The notes beneath the pieces were generated by a model, which saw only the letters and a program-made list of their open reading frames with translations, searched no databases and was not told the origin of the DNA. A DNA stretch of 12,485 bases from Kangiellaceae bacterium. Lineage in GTDB: Bacteria; Pseudomonadota; Gammaproteobacteria; Enterobacterales; Kangiellaceae. Within the stretch, counting starts at the first letter, position 1, and each line of letters starts with the position of its first letter. This document shows, piece after piece, positions 6,173 through 12,485 of this stretch. The stretch lies in contig JAUUYO010000082.1 in assembly GCA_030590405.1 (NCBI GenBank), positions 1 to 12,485 on the forward strand. The letters are read 5' to 3'. Both the position numbers and the translations under genes were made by a program.

Positions 6173-6197
6173 ATGTAACGTTGCCCGTTGGTTATGA
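6173..6197 (-). repeat. Collapsed attC site
   Basis: On the minus strand TCATAAC (6197-6191) lies two bases after the stop of the decayed gene before it, and GTTACAT (6179-6173) lies just before the ribosome site of the next gene. These are the places of the two attC cores, but only 25 bases span them. The central palindrome appears to have been deleted, leaving CAACGGGCAAC between the cores. It is unlikely to recombine. Confidence 0.35.
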
Positions 6198-6199
6198 AA

Positions 6200-6538
6200 T
6201 TACTTCAATAGTTCTACAAATCGAACATCAGCAGCATACCAATTTGTAATACTTGAACAAGATATTCCAGGTGCATTATCAATATATATTTGTAATTTTT
6301 TATCTGTGGCGCGTGCTGTAGTTGCCAAACTAGCAATTGATTTTCAACTTTCAGGACTAGTTCTATAAATTTTAGTTTGAGGATCACAAACTTTCATAAT
6401 GCCTGAGCCGCCAAGCTTAAGAAAAAATCCATCAGGTTGATGATAGGCAATCCTTTCTACTTTACCGGTACATACCGCAGTCTATGCAATAGCACTTAGT
6501 GATACGGTGGAAATTAAAAATAATATTAAAATTTTCAA
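6200..6538 (-). pseudogene. Decayed cassette gene for a small secreted protein (two in-frame stops)
   Basis: A single frame of 113 codons runs from TTG at 6538 to TAA at 6200, broken by TAG at 6482-6484 and by a TGA about 47 codons later. A good ribosome site (AAAGGAG) sits six bases before the TTG. The reconstructed protein has a signal peptide (KILILFLISTVSLSAIA), then VCTGKVERIAYHQPDGFFLK, GSGIMKVCDPQ and a C-terminal CSSITNWYAADVRFVELLK. Several Cys residues suggest a periplasmic disulfide protein; the second stop (PES-stop-KS) is one base from a Cys codon. Both flanks carry attC-like cores, so this is a cassette. Reading beyond the stops looks fully coding, so the stops are recent or are sequence errors. 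The function is unknown. Confidence 0.65.
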
Positions 6539-6554
6539 ACATTTCTCCTTTCTT

Positions 6555-6636
6555 TCATAACGTTGCCAGTTGACGAAAATGACTGATGCGACGAAGGAGT
6601 CAGCAGTTAGTTTTCGGCAACCTGCACTGGTTAAAA
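6555..6636 (-). repeat. attC-like integron recombination site (82 bp)
   Basis: Read on the minus strand, TTTTAAC (6636-6630) opens the site and GTTATGA (6561-6555) closes it, fitting the RYYYAAC...GTTRRRY plan loosely. The inner arms are imperfectly palindromic: GCCGAAAACTAACTGCTGA on one side and TCAGTCATTTTCGTCAACTGGC on the other, with unpaired bases and a central loop (CTCCTTCGTCGCA). It begins five bases after the stop of one small gene and ends just before the ribosome site of the next, the normal cassette layout. Confidence 0.65.
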
Positions 6637-6641
6637 AAGGT

Positions 6642-6875
6642 TCAATTGGTATCACTATTTTTATCATCTTCCGTCGCAATACCGCGTTTAAATAAAACCT
6701 TATACTTAAAATATGAAGGTATTCTACTCTGTTCGACATCGATCACTTCGTATGAAACATAATGTGGATTGTCTTTCATAAAGACTGACGCATATTTAAA
6801 AAGTGTTGATGTAGTTCCTTCCTGAAAACCCTTATTTATTGCGTAAGAAAATGGAGGACCACCATACTTTTCCAA
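6642..6875 (-). CDS. Truncated hypothetical cassette gene
   Basis: A 77-codon frame whose only start is a TTG lying inside the attC core GTTGGAA, with no ribosome site. The frame is open further upstream through the attC site for about ten codons (ending RNLILWLEKYGG), so no true start exists. The sequence is protein-like: EKYGGPPFSYAINKGFQEG, then LFKYASVFMKD, then the strands HYVSYEVIDVEQSRIP and YFKYKVLFKRG, and an acidic tail EDDKNSDTN. I do not recognise the family. It is probably the C-terminal part of a longer protein that lost its beginning when the cassette formed or by deletion. Normal cassette placement between two attC-like sites supports it as a real, but likely unexpressed, gene. 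Confidence 0.45.
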   Translation of the reverse strand: MEKYGGPPFSYAINKGFQEGTTSTLFKYASVFMKDNPHYVSYEVIDVEQSRIPSYFKYKVLFKRGIATEDDKNSDTN

Positions 6876-6924
6876 CCATAGGATTAAGTTGCGACTCCGC
6901 GCAACCTATCCTTATTAGTTATGC
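6870..6924 (-). repeat. attC-like integron recombination site (55 bp)
   Basis: On the minus strand the site runs from GCATAAC (6924-6918) to GTTGGAA (6876-6870). Between them AGGAT-AG-GTTGCG pairs with CGCAAC-TTA-ATCCT, giving stems of 6 and 5 bp around a small internal loop and a hexanucleotide end loop (CGGAGT). It lies two bases after the stop of the secreted-protein gene. Size, cores and fold all fit a short attC, and this is the clearest of the sites here. Confidence 0.72.
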
Positions 6925-6926
6925 AT

Positions 6927-7319
6927 TTATCGGATACTCTCAATATTTGTTATGTCTCCACGAAAATAGAGCACATCCCGTGATACTAATTTGAATGTTC
7001 CCGTCACAGTTGCATACTTGTGATTCAATTCTTTTTGATTGATGTCCTTTCTTAATAAATTATGCTCATTATCGTATTTGAGCAACAATCCAATTCCGTT
7101 TATTTGAATCCAATTATCAGCATCCTCTTTGTGAAGAAAGATTGCATCTCCCTCATATTGGAAATTCATGTATCCTGTAACTGAAACTATCTTCCCGTCC
7201 CATTTCTCCGGATTGACAATTAGCTCTACCATTGAAACTCTATTAGGGTCACTTTCTGAGCTTGCGTTTAGAAAAAATGAAAATAGCAAAAAAGGTAAAA
7301 GTAAAATAATTCGGTTCAT
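6927..7319 (-). CDS. Small secreted protein, probable OB-fold; intact integron-type cassette
   Basis: A 130-residue protein with a clear signal peptide (MNRIILLLPFLLFSFFLNASS), so exported to the periplasm. The mature part reads as a small beta-barrel: VSMVELIVNPEKWDGKIVSVTGYM, then DAIFLHKEDADNWIQI, KYATVTGTF and DVLYFRGDITNIESI. The strand pattern with DGK.V.VTGY and a second VTG is what periplasmic OB-fold proteins show, and similar uncharacterised proteins occur in gene cassettes (remembered, not searched). The ATG at 7319 follows GGAAA by a few bases, and this ribosome site begins right after the attC core GTTATGC. The stop is two bases from the next attC. The gene therefore fills a complete cassette and is the only intact one in the array. 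The ligand and function are unknown. Confidence 0.78.
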   Translation of the reverse strand: MNRIILLLPFLLFSFFLNASSESDPNRVSMVELIVNPEKWDGKIVSVTGYMNFQYEGDAIFLHKEDADNWIQINGIGLLLKYDNEHNLLRKDINQKELNHKYATVTGTFKLVSRDVLYFRGDITNIESIR

Positions 7320-7329
7320 TTAGTTTCCT

Positions 7330-7385
7330 GCATAACAGTTGATTCTAAGGCATTAGGGCAACGTTAACTTTTGCCTTAGTTATTT
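7330..7385 (-). repeat. attC-like integron recombination site (56 bp)
   Basis: On the minus strand the site opens with AAATAAC (7385-7379) and closes with GTTATGC (7336-7330). CTAAGGCA and TGCCTTAG form a perfect 8-bp inner stem, and ATAAC pairs with GTTAT outside it, with an asymmetric spacer (AATCAACT) on one side. The closing core abuts the ribosome site of the intact secreted-protein gene. Both ends fit attC placement. Confidence 0.65.
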
Positions 7386-7495
7386 TTAATATTCCAAAGA
7401 TACGGAGTTACCGTCGCTATTTCAAGCTTTAATAATTTGGTATAAGTAAAATAGTTAACGACTTCAAATAAAGCAACACAATTTTGATAAAACAT
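7376..7495 (-). CDS. Possible 39-residue cassette gene or gene tail
   Basis: A short frame from ATG at 7495 ends with TAA inside the start of the attC-like site, where a cassette gene is expected to end. The peptide (MFYQNCVALFEVVNYFTYTK, then LLKLEIATVTPYLWNIKNN) is aromatic and hydrophobic and could be the end of a membrane protein. No ribosome site is visible. Position is the main argument in its favour; chance is a real alternative. Confidence 0.25.
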   Translation of the reverse strand: MFYQNCVALFEVVNYFTYTKLLKLEIATVTPYLWNIKNN

Positions 7496-7728
7496 TAATA
7501 TTTAATTAGTTACAAAAGAGCATCGCTTTCTACTTCGCCCAGCTCCGACTATACACGACCAAAATTTAGGGGGACGATTTTTATCGAGGTCAGAACTCAG
7601 ATTAGCGTACAAACTATACAAAAACGAGCATTCTGCCATAGTTATTTACTGTGTAAAGGAAATATTTTCGTATAACTAAACACATATTACCCCAATATAA
7701 ACAACGCGTTACCTACTTACATTTTCAA
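7496..7728. other. AT-rich stretch with no recognisable gene
   Basis: No convincing coding frame, RNA gene or further attC core was found here on either strand. TAGTTAT and ATAACTA occur about 29 bases apart (around 7637-7680) without a nested stem. This is probably decayed array sequence. Confidence 0.4.
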
Positions 7729-7966
7729 TTGAAGGCGTATTCTGCCTTTTTGTATTTAGTTGCATTCCTACTACCATTTCCCAATGTACAGGCTGCAAAA
7801 ATTGGTCAGGCAAAAATCGTTCGAGTTGTTATCCGAAACACAGAGTATTTTTACAATGCAAATAACAGATGCCAAATTTGAGCTTATTGAAGATGAAGAA
7901 AATCGAGTCAGTAAATTACCATTCCATGCGAATGCAAATATCTTTGACCTCATTAAAATCAAGTAA
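7729..7966 (+). pseudogene. Frameshifted remnant of a small secreted protein
   Basis: Two adjacent frames join into one sensible protein if one base is removed from the T run at 7848-7852. The first part, from TTG at 7729, gives a signal peptide (KAYSAFLYLVAFLLPFPNVQA, cleaved before AKIG) and KIVRVVIRNTEYF. After the run, the other frame continues TMQITDAKFELIEDEENRVS and ends NANIFDLIKIK with TAA at 7964-7966. The joined product has 78 residues, a plausible periplasmic protein of unknown function. Without the correction, the first frame stops at 7879. No ribosome site is evident before the TTG, and no attC core was found beside it, so its relation to the array is unclear. A sequencing error in the T run would make it intact. 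Confidence 0.45.
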
Positions 7967-7994
7967 GCAGGTAACGCCTAATTCAGGATTTTTA

Positions 7995-8018
7995 AAAGTG
8001 CCTATTATTGGGCACTTT
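7995..8018. terminator. Hairpin, probable (bidirectional) terminator
   Basis: AAAGTGCC (7995-8002) and GGCACTTT (8011-8018) pair perfectly over 8 bp around an 8-base loop, and flanking T/A bases extend the stem with one bulge. On the minus strand the stem is followed by TTTTAAAAA, on the plus strand by a weak T run. It lies between the frameshifted remnant and the 3' end of putP and could serve either side. Confidence 0.5.
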
Positions 8019-8227
8019 AAACTCTTTAAAACCCTGTGTTTATTTTTATTAAACCTCTTTATGGCAGCCTCAAAAAAAGATATATCAATGCTTTATTTGC
8101 AAGAACAGCTGAGAATATCTACCTATAGAGCCGTCTGAAACATGGAACATAAAATCCGACAGGCTATGATAGACTGACACTCACTCTGGGCTAAGGCTCC
8201 ACACAGCATTGTAACCAATTCCCCAAC

Positions 8228-9724
8228 CTAACTCTCTTCTTTCACCCGCCTGACCATCACATCAAATAACTCCTGGATCGAATGCGAAGGTTGATTGCCA
8301 GCCAAACTAACCAGGATAATCGCGAGCGTACTCAAAACAAACCCCGGCACAATTTCATAAATGACTTTACCTGGCGATTCACCGCCGATGGTAAAAGGGG
8401 CATAGATCCAGATTAAAACGGTTGATGCGCCGACCACCACACCGGCAAGTGCTCCGGCAAAGGTCATTCTTTTCCAGTAAAGTCCTAATACAATTAGCGG
8501 ACCAAACGCCGCGCCAAAACCGGCCCATGCATTGGCAACAATATTTAAGATCGAACTGTTTCTATCATAAGCCATTGCGATAGCGACTAGTGCAACCAAT
8601 AACACGCAGATCCGGCCCATCAAAACGAGTTGTTTTTCACTCGCATCTTTGTTAATAAAAGCTTTATAAACATCTTCGGTTAACGAACTGGAAGTGACTA
8701 ATAATTGTGAAGACACGGTGCTCATAATAGCCGCCAAAATGGCTGCCAATAAAAAGCCGCCAATCAATGGATGAAATAATACTTGCGAAAGCACAATAAA
8801 AATCGTCTCTGGGTCGCCCATTTCGATGCCCGTTTTGGCAACATAAGCATAACCAAAAAAACCAGTCGCCATAGCGCCCACCAAGGCAACAATCATCCAG
8901 GTCATGCCAATTCGACGCGCGGTTTTAATATCTTTCAAAGACCGAATGGCCATAAAACGCACAATAATATGCGGTTGACCAAAATAGCCTAGCCCCCAGG
9001 CAACCGAAGAAATAATCCCGAGTGCCGTCGTGCCCGCCACAAAATCCATATGGGACAGACTTAAATTTGTTACCGTATCACTGATGGCCGAATAACCACC
9101 AAAATCAAACAAGATCACTACCGGCACCAAAACTAAAGCGACAAACATAATACAGCCTTGCACAAAATCCGTCATACTGACCGCTAAAAACCCGCCAAAT
9201 AAGGTGTAAGTTACCACTACACCTGCCGTGATATAAAGGCCTAATTCATAGCTTAAGCCAAATGATGATTCAAATAATTTTCCACCACCGACCACACCGG
9301 ATGAAGTGTAAACCGTAAAAAAGACGATAATAACAATTGAAGAAACGATCCTCAGCAATCGGGTTTTATCTTCAAAACGATTTTCAAAAAATTCCGGTAA
9401 AGTGATCGAATCATTGGCAAGTTCTGTATAGGCCCGCAGTCTGGGAGCAACTATCAGATAATTAATATAAGCGCCCGCAACTAGCCCCAAACCAATCCAG
9501 ATATTAGAAAGACCAGTCAAATACATCGCTCCGGGCAATCCCATCACCATCCAACCACTCATATCAGAAGCCCCGGCAGACAATGCTGTGACCGCAGGCC
9601 CGAGTTGACGCCCCCCTAATAGATAACCTGATGAATCTTCGGAGGTGTTTTTAAATGCATACAGGCCGATGCCAAGCATCACTATAAAATAAACGACTAA
9701 AGATATGACGGTTCCGATTTCCAT
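8228..9724 (-). CDS. putP: PutP: sodium/proline symporter
   Basis: This encodes a sodium:solute symporter of the PutP type, which imports L-proline with Na+ across the inner membrane. With ATG at 9724 (AGAGG eight bases upstream) the protein has 498 residues, against about 502 in E. coli. The frame is open to 9790 but the extra residues (MASLIFPARIFKPHKNNNKE) are not family-like. The hallmark segment YLLGGRQLGP, VTALSAGASDMSGW (45-58) contains the Na+/proline-site residues Asp54 and Ser56 (Asp55 and Ser57 in E. coli). GWGLGYFGQPHI, ILAAIMSTVSSQLLV and AWAGFGAAFGP also match. About 13 membrane segments are expected. putA is not in the window. The gene follows pdxB on the same strand after 89 bases, so read-through is possible, though the functions are unrelated. 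Confidence 0.94.
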   Translation of the reverse strand: MEIGTVISLVVYFIVMLGIGLYAFKNTSEDSSGYLLGGRQLGPAVTALSAGASDMSGWMVMGLPGAMYLTGLSNIWIGLGLVAGAYINYLIVAPRLRAYTELANDSITLPEFFENRFEDKTRLLRIVSSIVIIVFFTVYTSSGVVGGGKLFESSFGLSYELGLYITAGVVVTYTLFGGFLAVSMTDFVQGCIMFVALVLVPVVILFDFGGYSAISDTVTNLSLSHMDFVAGTTALGIISSVAWGLGYFGQPHIIVRFMAIRSLKDIKTARRIGMTWMIVALVGAMATGFFGYAYVAKTGIEMGDPETIFIVLSQVLFHPLIGGFLLAAILAAIMSTVSSQLLVTSSSLTEDVYKAFINKDASEKQLVLMGRICVLLVALVAIAMAYDRNSSILNIVANAWAGFGAAFGPLIVLGLYWKRMTFAGALAGVVVGASTVLIWIYAPFTIGGESPGKVIYEIVPGFVLSTLAIILVSLAGNQPSHSIQELFDVMVRRVKEES

Positions 9725-9813
9725 TGTTGCCTCTTTATTATTGTTCTTATGGGGTTTGAAAATTCGTGCTGGGAAAATGAGCGAGGCCAAAGTGTGCCAT
9801 AGCTACAAAGTGA

Positions 9814-10917
9814 CTACAAGGGCAGTCGATAATCACCTGAATACTGCCATCCAGAATAATCCCTTCGGACTGTTCCATTGGCAAGTTGAGTGGCATTTTT
9901 ACGCAAATGGTCGAACCTTATTGCAACGGGATCACTGTTATCAGTCCGCAATGCTTGCGAGTCCGATTGAATATCATAAAGCGCAAGCAAACTATCTGTT
10001 AAATCCTCATTCATCAGTGATACCTGATTAGCTTGCGGGTATAAATCACTCTGTTTGCGAGTCGTATTAATCTTAAAAGCATCACAGAATGCTTGAAAAA
10101 TCATCCAACTACCCCGCAGTTTTCCTTCCAGTGTGTGACCTGCAATGTGCGGAGTTGCCAACAGGCATTGGTTAATAAGTTCTATTGAAACATCCGGTTC
10201 GCCCTCAAAAACATCCAAAATAACATCCGTATGTTGATCCGCTGACAAGTATTTAGCTAACGACTGGTTGTCAATCACCGCACCGCGTGAAGCGTTAATT
10301 AATAGCTGGTTTTCCTTCAATTGAGAAAGATTGGCTCGGTCGAATAGATGCCTGGTTGGATAAGGCCCTTGATCCGTTATCGGCACATGCAAAGTAATCA
10401 CATCGCATTTGAAGGTCGTTTCAAAAGAAACCATCGGCCGGTTATCACCGATAGACTCTAGTGGCGGATCACAAAGTAAATACTGAATATCCAGCAAGTC
10501 AAAACAACGAGCCAACTCTGTTCCTACGTTGCCAGCCCCGACGATCCCGACTTTAAGATTTTTAATGTTTTTATCTTTCAACTTTGACCAAAAAGCCATC
10601 GCGCTTAACACATACTGAGCAACAGCCGCAGCGTTGCAACCAGCCGCATTAGCCCAGTTTATCTGCTGTGATTCCAACCAGTCAATATCCAGATGGTCGG
10701 TACCAATGGTCGCCGTACCGACAAATTTCACACTCGTATTTTTCAGTAACTCTCGATTGACTTGAGTAATCGAGCGACACAATAACGCATCGGCATCGCG
10801 TAGGATCTGGTTGTTTATTGAACGACCTTCCGAGCGAACAATCTCTGCAAAATCGCCAAATAATTCATCAATGCCCGGCATATTTTGGTCAACTACAATG
10901 CGATATTTTTTAACCAC
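9814..10917 (-). CDS. pdxB: PdxB: erythronate-4-phosphate dehydrogenase
   Basis: PdxB oxidises 4-phospho-D-erythronate to the 2-oxo acid, the second step of the deoxyxylulose-5-phosphate-dependent route to pyridoxal phosphate. The 367-residue protein matches family length (378 in E. coli). The D-2-hydroxyacid dehydrogenase signatures are VGIVGAGNVG (123-132; the GxGxxG loop for NAD), NASRGAVID with Arg211, DVFEGEP with Glu240 and TPHIAGHT with His257. These three residues have the same spacing as Arg208, Glu237 and His254 of E. coli. The C-terminal dimerisation domain (about 285-367) is present. The start is GTG at 10917, giving MVKKYRIVVDQNMPG, the usual beginning, with AGGT upstream. It has its own promoter in the gap before the divergent exporter gene. 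Confidence 0.95.
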   Translation of the reverse strand: MVKKYRIVVDQNMPGIDELFGDFAEIVRSEGRSINNQILRDADALLCRSITQVNRELLKNTSVKFVGTATIGTDHLDIDWLESQQINWANAAGCNAAAVAQYVLSAMAFWSKLKDKNIKNLKVGIVGAGNVGTELARCFDLLDIQYLLCDPPLESIGDNRPMVSFETTFKCDVITLHVPITDQGPYPTRHLFDRANLSQLKENQLLINASRGAVIDNQSLAKYLSADQHTDVILDVFEGEPDVSIELINQCLLATPHIAGHTLEGKLRGSWMIFQAFCDAFKINTTRKQSDLYPQANQVSLMNEDLTDSLLALYDIQSDSQALRTDNSDPVAIRFDHLRKNATQLANGTVRRDYSGWQYSGDYRLPL

Positions 10918-10954
10918 AGATAATACCTGTCAATATTGTTATTTATTAGAATTG

Positions 10955-10983
10955 TCTATAAGCACAGTATGCCATCAAATCAA
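10955..10983 (-). promoter_or_regulatory. Sigma-70-like promoter of pdxB
   Basis: On the minus strand TTGATT (10983-10978) and TATAGA (10960-10955) are separated by 17 bases, each matching four or five of six consensus bases. This would give a leader of about 30 bases before the GTG start of pdxB. It sits in the divergent gap with the LysE-type gene, for which I found no equally good promoter. Confidence 0.5.
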
Positions 10984-11120
10984 AATCAGCGTACATATGA
11001 ATTAACCTTAAAGCTTCCTTTGGACAAGATTATCTGATTGCGTCACAGACCCGTTTACTTCAAAATAGTCATTATCCAGACAACTACTCCATAAGACCAT
11101 CTACTCACTTTTACAAAATA

Positions 11121-11744
11121 ATGATTGATTACACTTTATTATCTCTTTTTATTCCCACCTTTTTACTGGTTTCCGCTACACCAGGCATGTGTATGGCATT
11201 AGCCATGACTTTGGGTATGACGATCGGTATTCGCAGAACCTTATGGATGATGTTAGGTGAGCTCGTTGGGGTAGGTACTGTTGCAATATTAGCCGTTATC
11301 GGCGTTGCCAGCATCATGCTCAACTATCCTGAAGTTTTCGATATAATTAAGTATGTCGGCGGTACTTATCTGGGCTATCTGGGTATTCAGCTCTGGCGCT
11401 CGAAAGGTAAAATGGCTATTACTGAGAATGAAGAAAGCAAAACGAATATTTCTAAGCACGGCTTGGCGCTACAAGGATTTATTACAGCCATTGCCAATCC
11501 TAAAGGCTGGGCATTTATGTTTTCTCTATTACCTCCTTTTATCAACACTCAATTGGCGATAGGCCCACAGTTGGGTGTTTTAGTTGGCATAATCTTATTA
11601 TTTGAGTTTGTTTTTATGTTGATTTATGCAACAGGTGGAAAATCACTGAGACGATTATTACAACAAGGCAATCAACTCAAACGACTTAATCAGGTTTCCG
11701 GTTGTATTATGATAGCCATCGGATTATGGCTGGCTTTGGGATAA
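11121..11744 (+). CDS. LysE/RhtB-family amino-acid exporter
   Basis: A 207-residue inner-membrane protein of the LysE/RhtB exporter family, which expels amino acids or related metabolites by proton-coupled transport. Length and layout fit: about six hydrophobic segments and no large loop. Family landmarks are SATPGMCMALAMTLGMTIG (18-36), where most members have PGP, then KYVGGTYLGYLGIQLWRS (77-94), a hydrophilic loop (95-115), ANPKGWAFMFSLLPPF (125-140) and a final helix near 192-206. The substrate cannot be told from sequence; threonine, homoserine, lysine and other substrates all occur in the family. The ATG at 11121 has no strong ribosome site. It is transcribed away from pdxB and toward folE, 112 bases upstream of it. 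Confidence 0.9.
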   Translation: MIDYTLLSLFIPTFLLVSATPGMCMALAMTLGMTIGIRRTLWMMLGELVGVGTVAILAVIGVASIMLNYPEVFDIIKYVGGTYLGYLGIQLWRSKGKMAITENEESKTNISKHGLALQGFITAIANPKGWAFMFSLLPPFINTQLAIGPQLGVLVGIILLFEFVFMLIYATGGKSLRRLLQQGNQLKRLNQVSGCIMIAIGLWLALG

Positions 11745-11788
11745 AAACAATTCCTCTTTTTTGCTTAAAACTTAATGAAAACATTCAC

Positions 11789-11817
11789 TTGGTAATATAA
11801 GCTGCTTAAATTACAAT
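11789..11817 (+). promoter_or_regulatory. Candidate promoter of folE
   Basis: TTGGTA (11789-11794) and TACAAT (11812-11817) are spaced by 17 bases, about 40 bases before the folE start. A perfect TATAAT follows at 11826-11831 but has no good -35 partner. Confidence 0.42.
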
Positions 11818-11856
11818 AGTGGCAATATAATTTAAGTCAATCCACCAGGCCACGCC

Positions 11857-12411
11857 ATGAGCAATAAACTCGCAAAACACTATTCAACCATTCTCACAGA
11901 ATTAGGTGAAGATATTAGCCGTGATGGTCTTAAGGATACCCCAGAACGCGCCGCCAAAGCGATGCAATTTTTGACTCGGGGATACGGACAATCGCTAGAT
12001 GAAGTTGTCAATGGCGCTATTTTTGAATCAGATAATGATGAAATGGTGATTGTAAAAGATATCGAACTTTACTCTTTGTGCGAACACCATCTACTACCCT
12101 TTATCGGAAAATGCCATGTGGCCTATCTGCCTACCGGAAAAGTGATTGGCCTTTCAAAAATTGCTCGAATTGTCGATATGTTTGCCAGACGAATGCAAAT
12201 TCAAGAAAATATGACCAAGCAGATCGCCGAAGCGATTATGCAGGTAACTGGCGCTTCGGGCGTTGGAGTGATCGTCGAAGCAAAACATATGTGCATGATG
12301 ATGCGCGGGGTTGAAAAACAAAACTCGTCGATGATCACCTCGGTAATGTTGGGAGCCTTCAGACAAAAACCGGCAACCAGAGCTGAATTTTTGAATTTGG
12401 TAAGAGACTAG
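11857..12411 (+). CDS. folE: FolE: GTP cyclohydrolase I
   Basis: FolE converts GTP to 7,8-dihydroneopterin triphosphate, the first step of folate and, through QueD, queuosine synthesis. The 184-residue protein is a zinc-dependent type IA enzyme. The zinc ligands Cys75 and His78 lie in LYSLCEHHLLPF and Cys146 in HMCMMMRGV, at the same spacing as Cys110, His113 and Cys181 of E. coli; His77 and His144 are also kept. GLSKIARIVDMFARRMQIQE (98-117) and the N-terminal DTPERAAKAM (27-36) are family hallmarks. Members often have 180-220 residues, and this is a short N-terminal version. The ATG at 11857 has only a weak ribosome site (AGG). The active protein is a toroidal homodecamer in the cytoplasm. 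Confidence 0.96.
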   Translation: MSNKLAKHYSTILTELGEDISRDGLKDTPERAAKAMQFLTRGYGQSLDEVVNGAIFESDNDEMVIVKDIELYSLCEHHLLPFIGKCHVAYLPTGKVIGLSKIARIVDMFARRMQIQENMTKQIAEAIMQVTGASGVGVIVEAKHMCMMMRGVEKQNSSMITSVMLGAFRQKPATRAEFLNLVRD

Positions 12412-12485
12412 GTTCAAAGCTTAGTATCAAATTCAGTGTTCATCATTAAGCTATCGTTCAATCATGTCTAGCGCCCAACTCAAAA

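Noticed and set aside
7632..7680. TAGTTAT/ATAACTA repeat as a further attC site
   Set aside because: The inner repeats (ACTGTGT, ACACA) do not nest inside the outer pair, and no cassette boundary is next to it.
7869..8138. 89-codon plus-strand frame
   Set aside because: It is out of phase with the better reconstructed remnant and runs through the terminator hairpin; no ribosome site.
9725..9790. Longer putP start adding 22 residues
   Set aside because: The extra residues are basic, unlike the PutP N terminus, and a proper ribosome site precedes the ATG at 9724, which gives family length.
9705..10031. Plus-strand frame opposite pdxB and putP
   Set aside because: It lies antisense to two clear genes, and its translation shows no family features.
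11826..11831. Perfect TATAAT as the main folE promoter
   Set aside because: No acceptable -35 element lies 16-18 bases upstream; TTGGTA/TACAAT just before it pairs better.
12464..12485. ATG near the window end (MSSAQLK) as the start of another gene
   Set aside because: Only seven codons are visible, there is no ribosome site, and the opposite strand could equally hold the end of a gene (ELGARHD-stop).
1..12485. CRISPR array, tRNA, rRNA, integrase or transposase genes
   Set aside because: No regularly spaced direct repeats, no tRNA-like fold and no recombinase or transposase motifs were found on either strand.

Overview
The window looks like a stretch of gammaproteobacterial chromosome, moderately AT-rich, in which conserved single-copy genes flank an accessory island. 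The evidence is gene content: PdxB (largely a gammaproteobacterial enzyme), PpsR, a PutP-type symporter, FolE, and a Lig E-type periplasmic DNA ligase. I cannot name a genus; a marine gammaproteobacterium would fit, but that is inference.

Left flank (1-1634): the 3' part of ppsR (regulator of PEP synthetase) meets, tail to tail, a small secreted ATP-dependent DNA ligase. Right flank (8228-12411): putP and pdxB on the minus strand, then a LysE/RhtB-type exporter and folE on the plus strand. These are intact, family-length genes, and I see nothing unusual in them.

The accessory island runs from about 1786 to about 8020. It opens with a possible integron attC site, then a RelB/RelE-type toxin-antitoxin pair with its own promoter and palindromic operator. 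Next is a short minus-strand relic that resembles the 3' end (domains V and VI) of a group II intron. After that comes a tight plus-strand three-gene cluster (2832-5914) that I do not recognise: a 468-residue protein with a colicin-like hydrophobic hairpin near its C terminus, followed by two smaller proteins that are paralogues of each other. One large protein followed by tandem paralogues resembles an effector with duplicated immunity genes, but no sequence match supports that reading. This cluster is the best candidate for an undescribed system.

From 5930 to about 7500 the strand flips. This stretch reads as an integron-like cassette array without an integrase (a CALIN) on the minus strand. 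Three attC-like sites of 55-82 bp separate small genes, and two more sites look truncated. Several cassettes are decayed: one gene has two in-frame stops, one is cut after its first membrane segment, and one lacks a proper start. The best preserved cassette (6927-7319) encodes a small secreted protein, probably an OB fold. Between the array and putP lies a frameshifted remnant of a small secreted protein and a hairpin terminator.

All calls come from reading the sequence and from remembered family features. No search, folding program or alignment was run.
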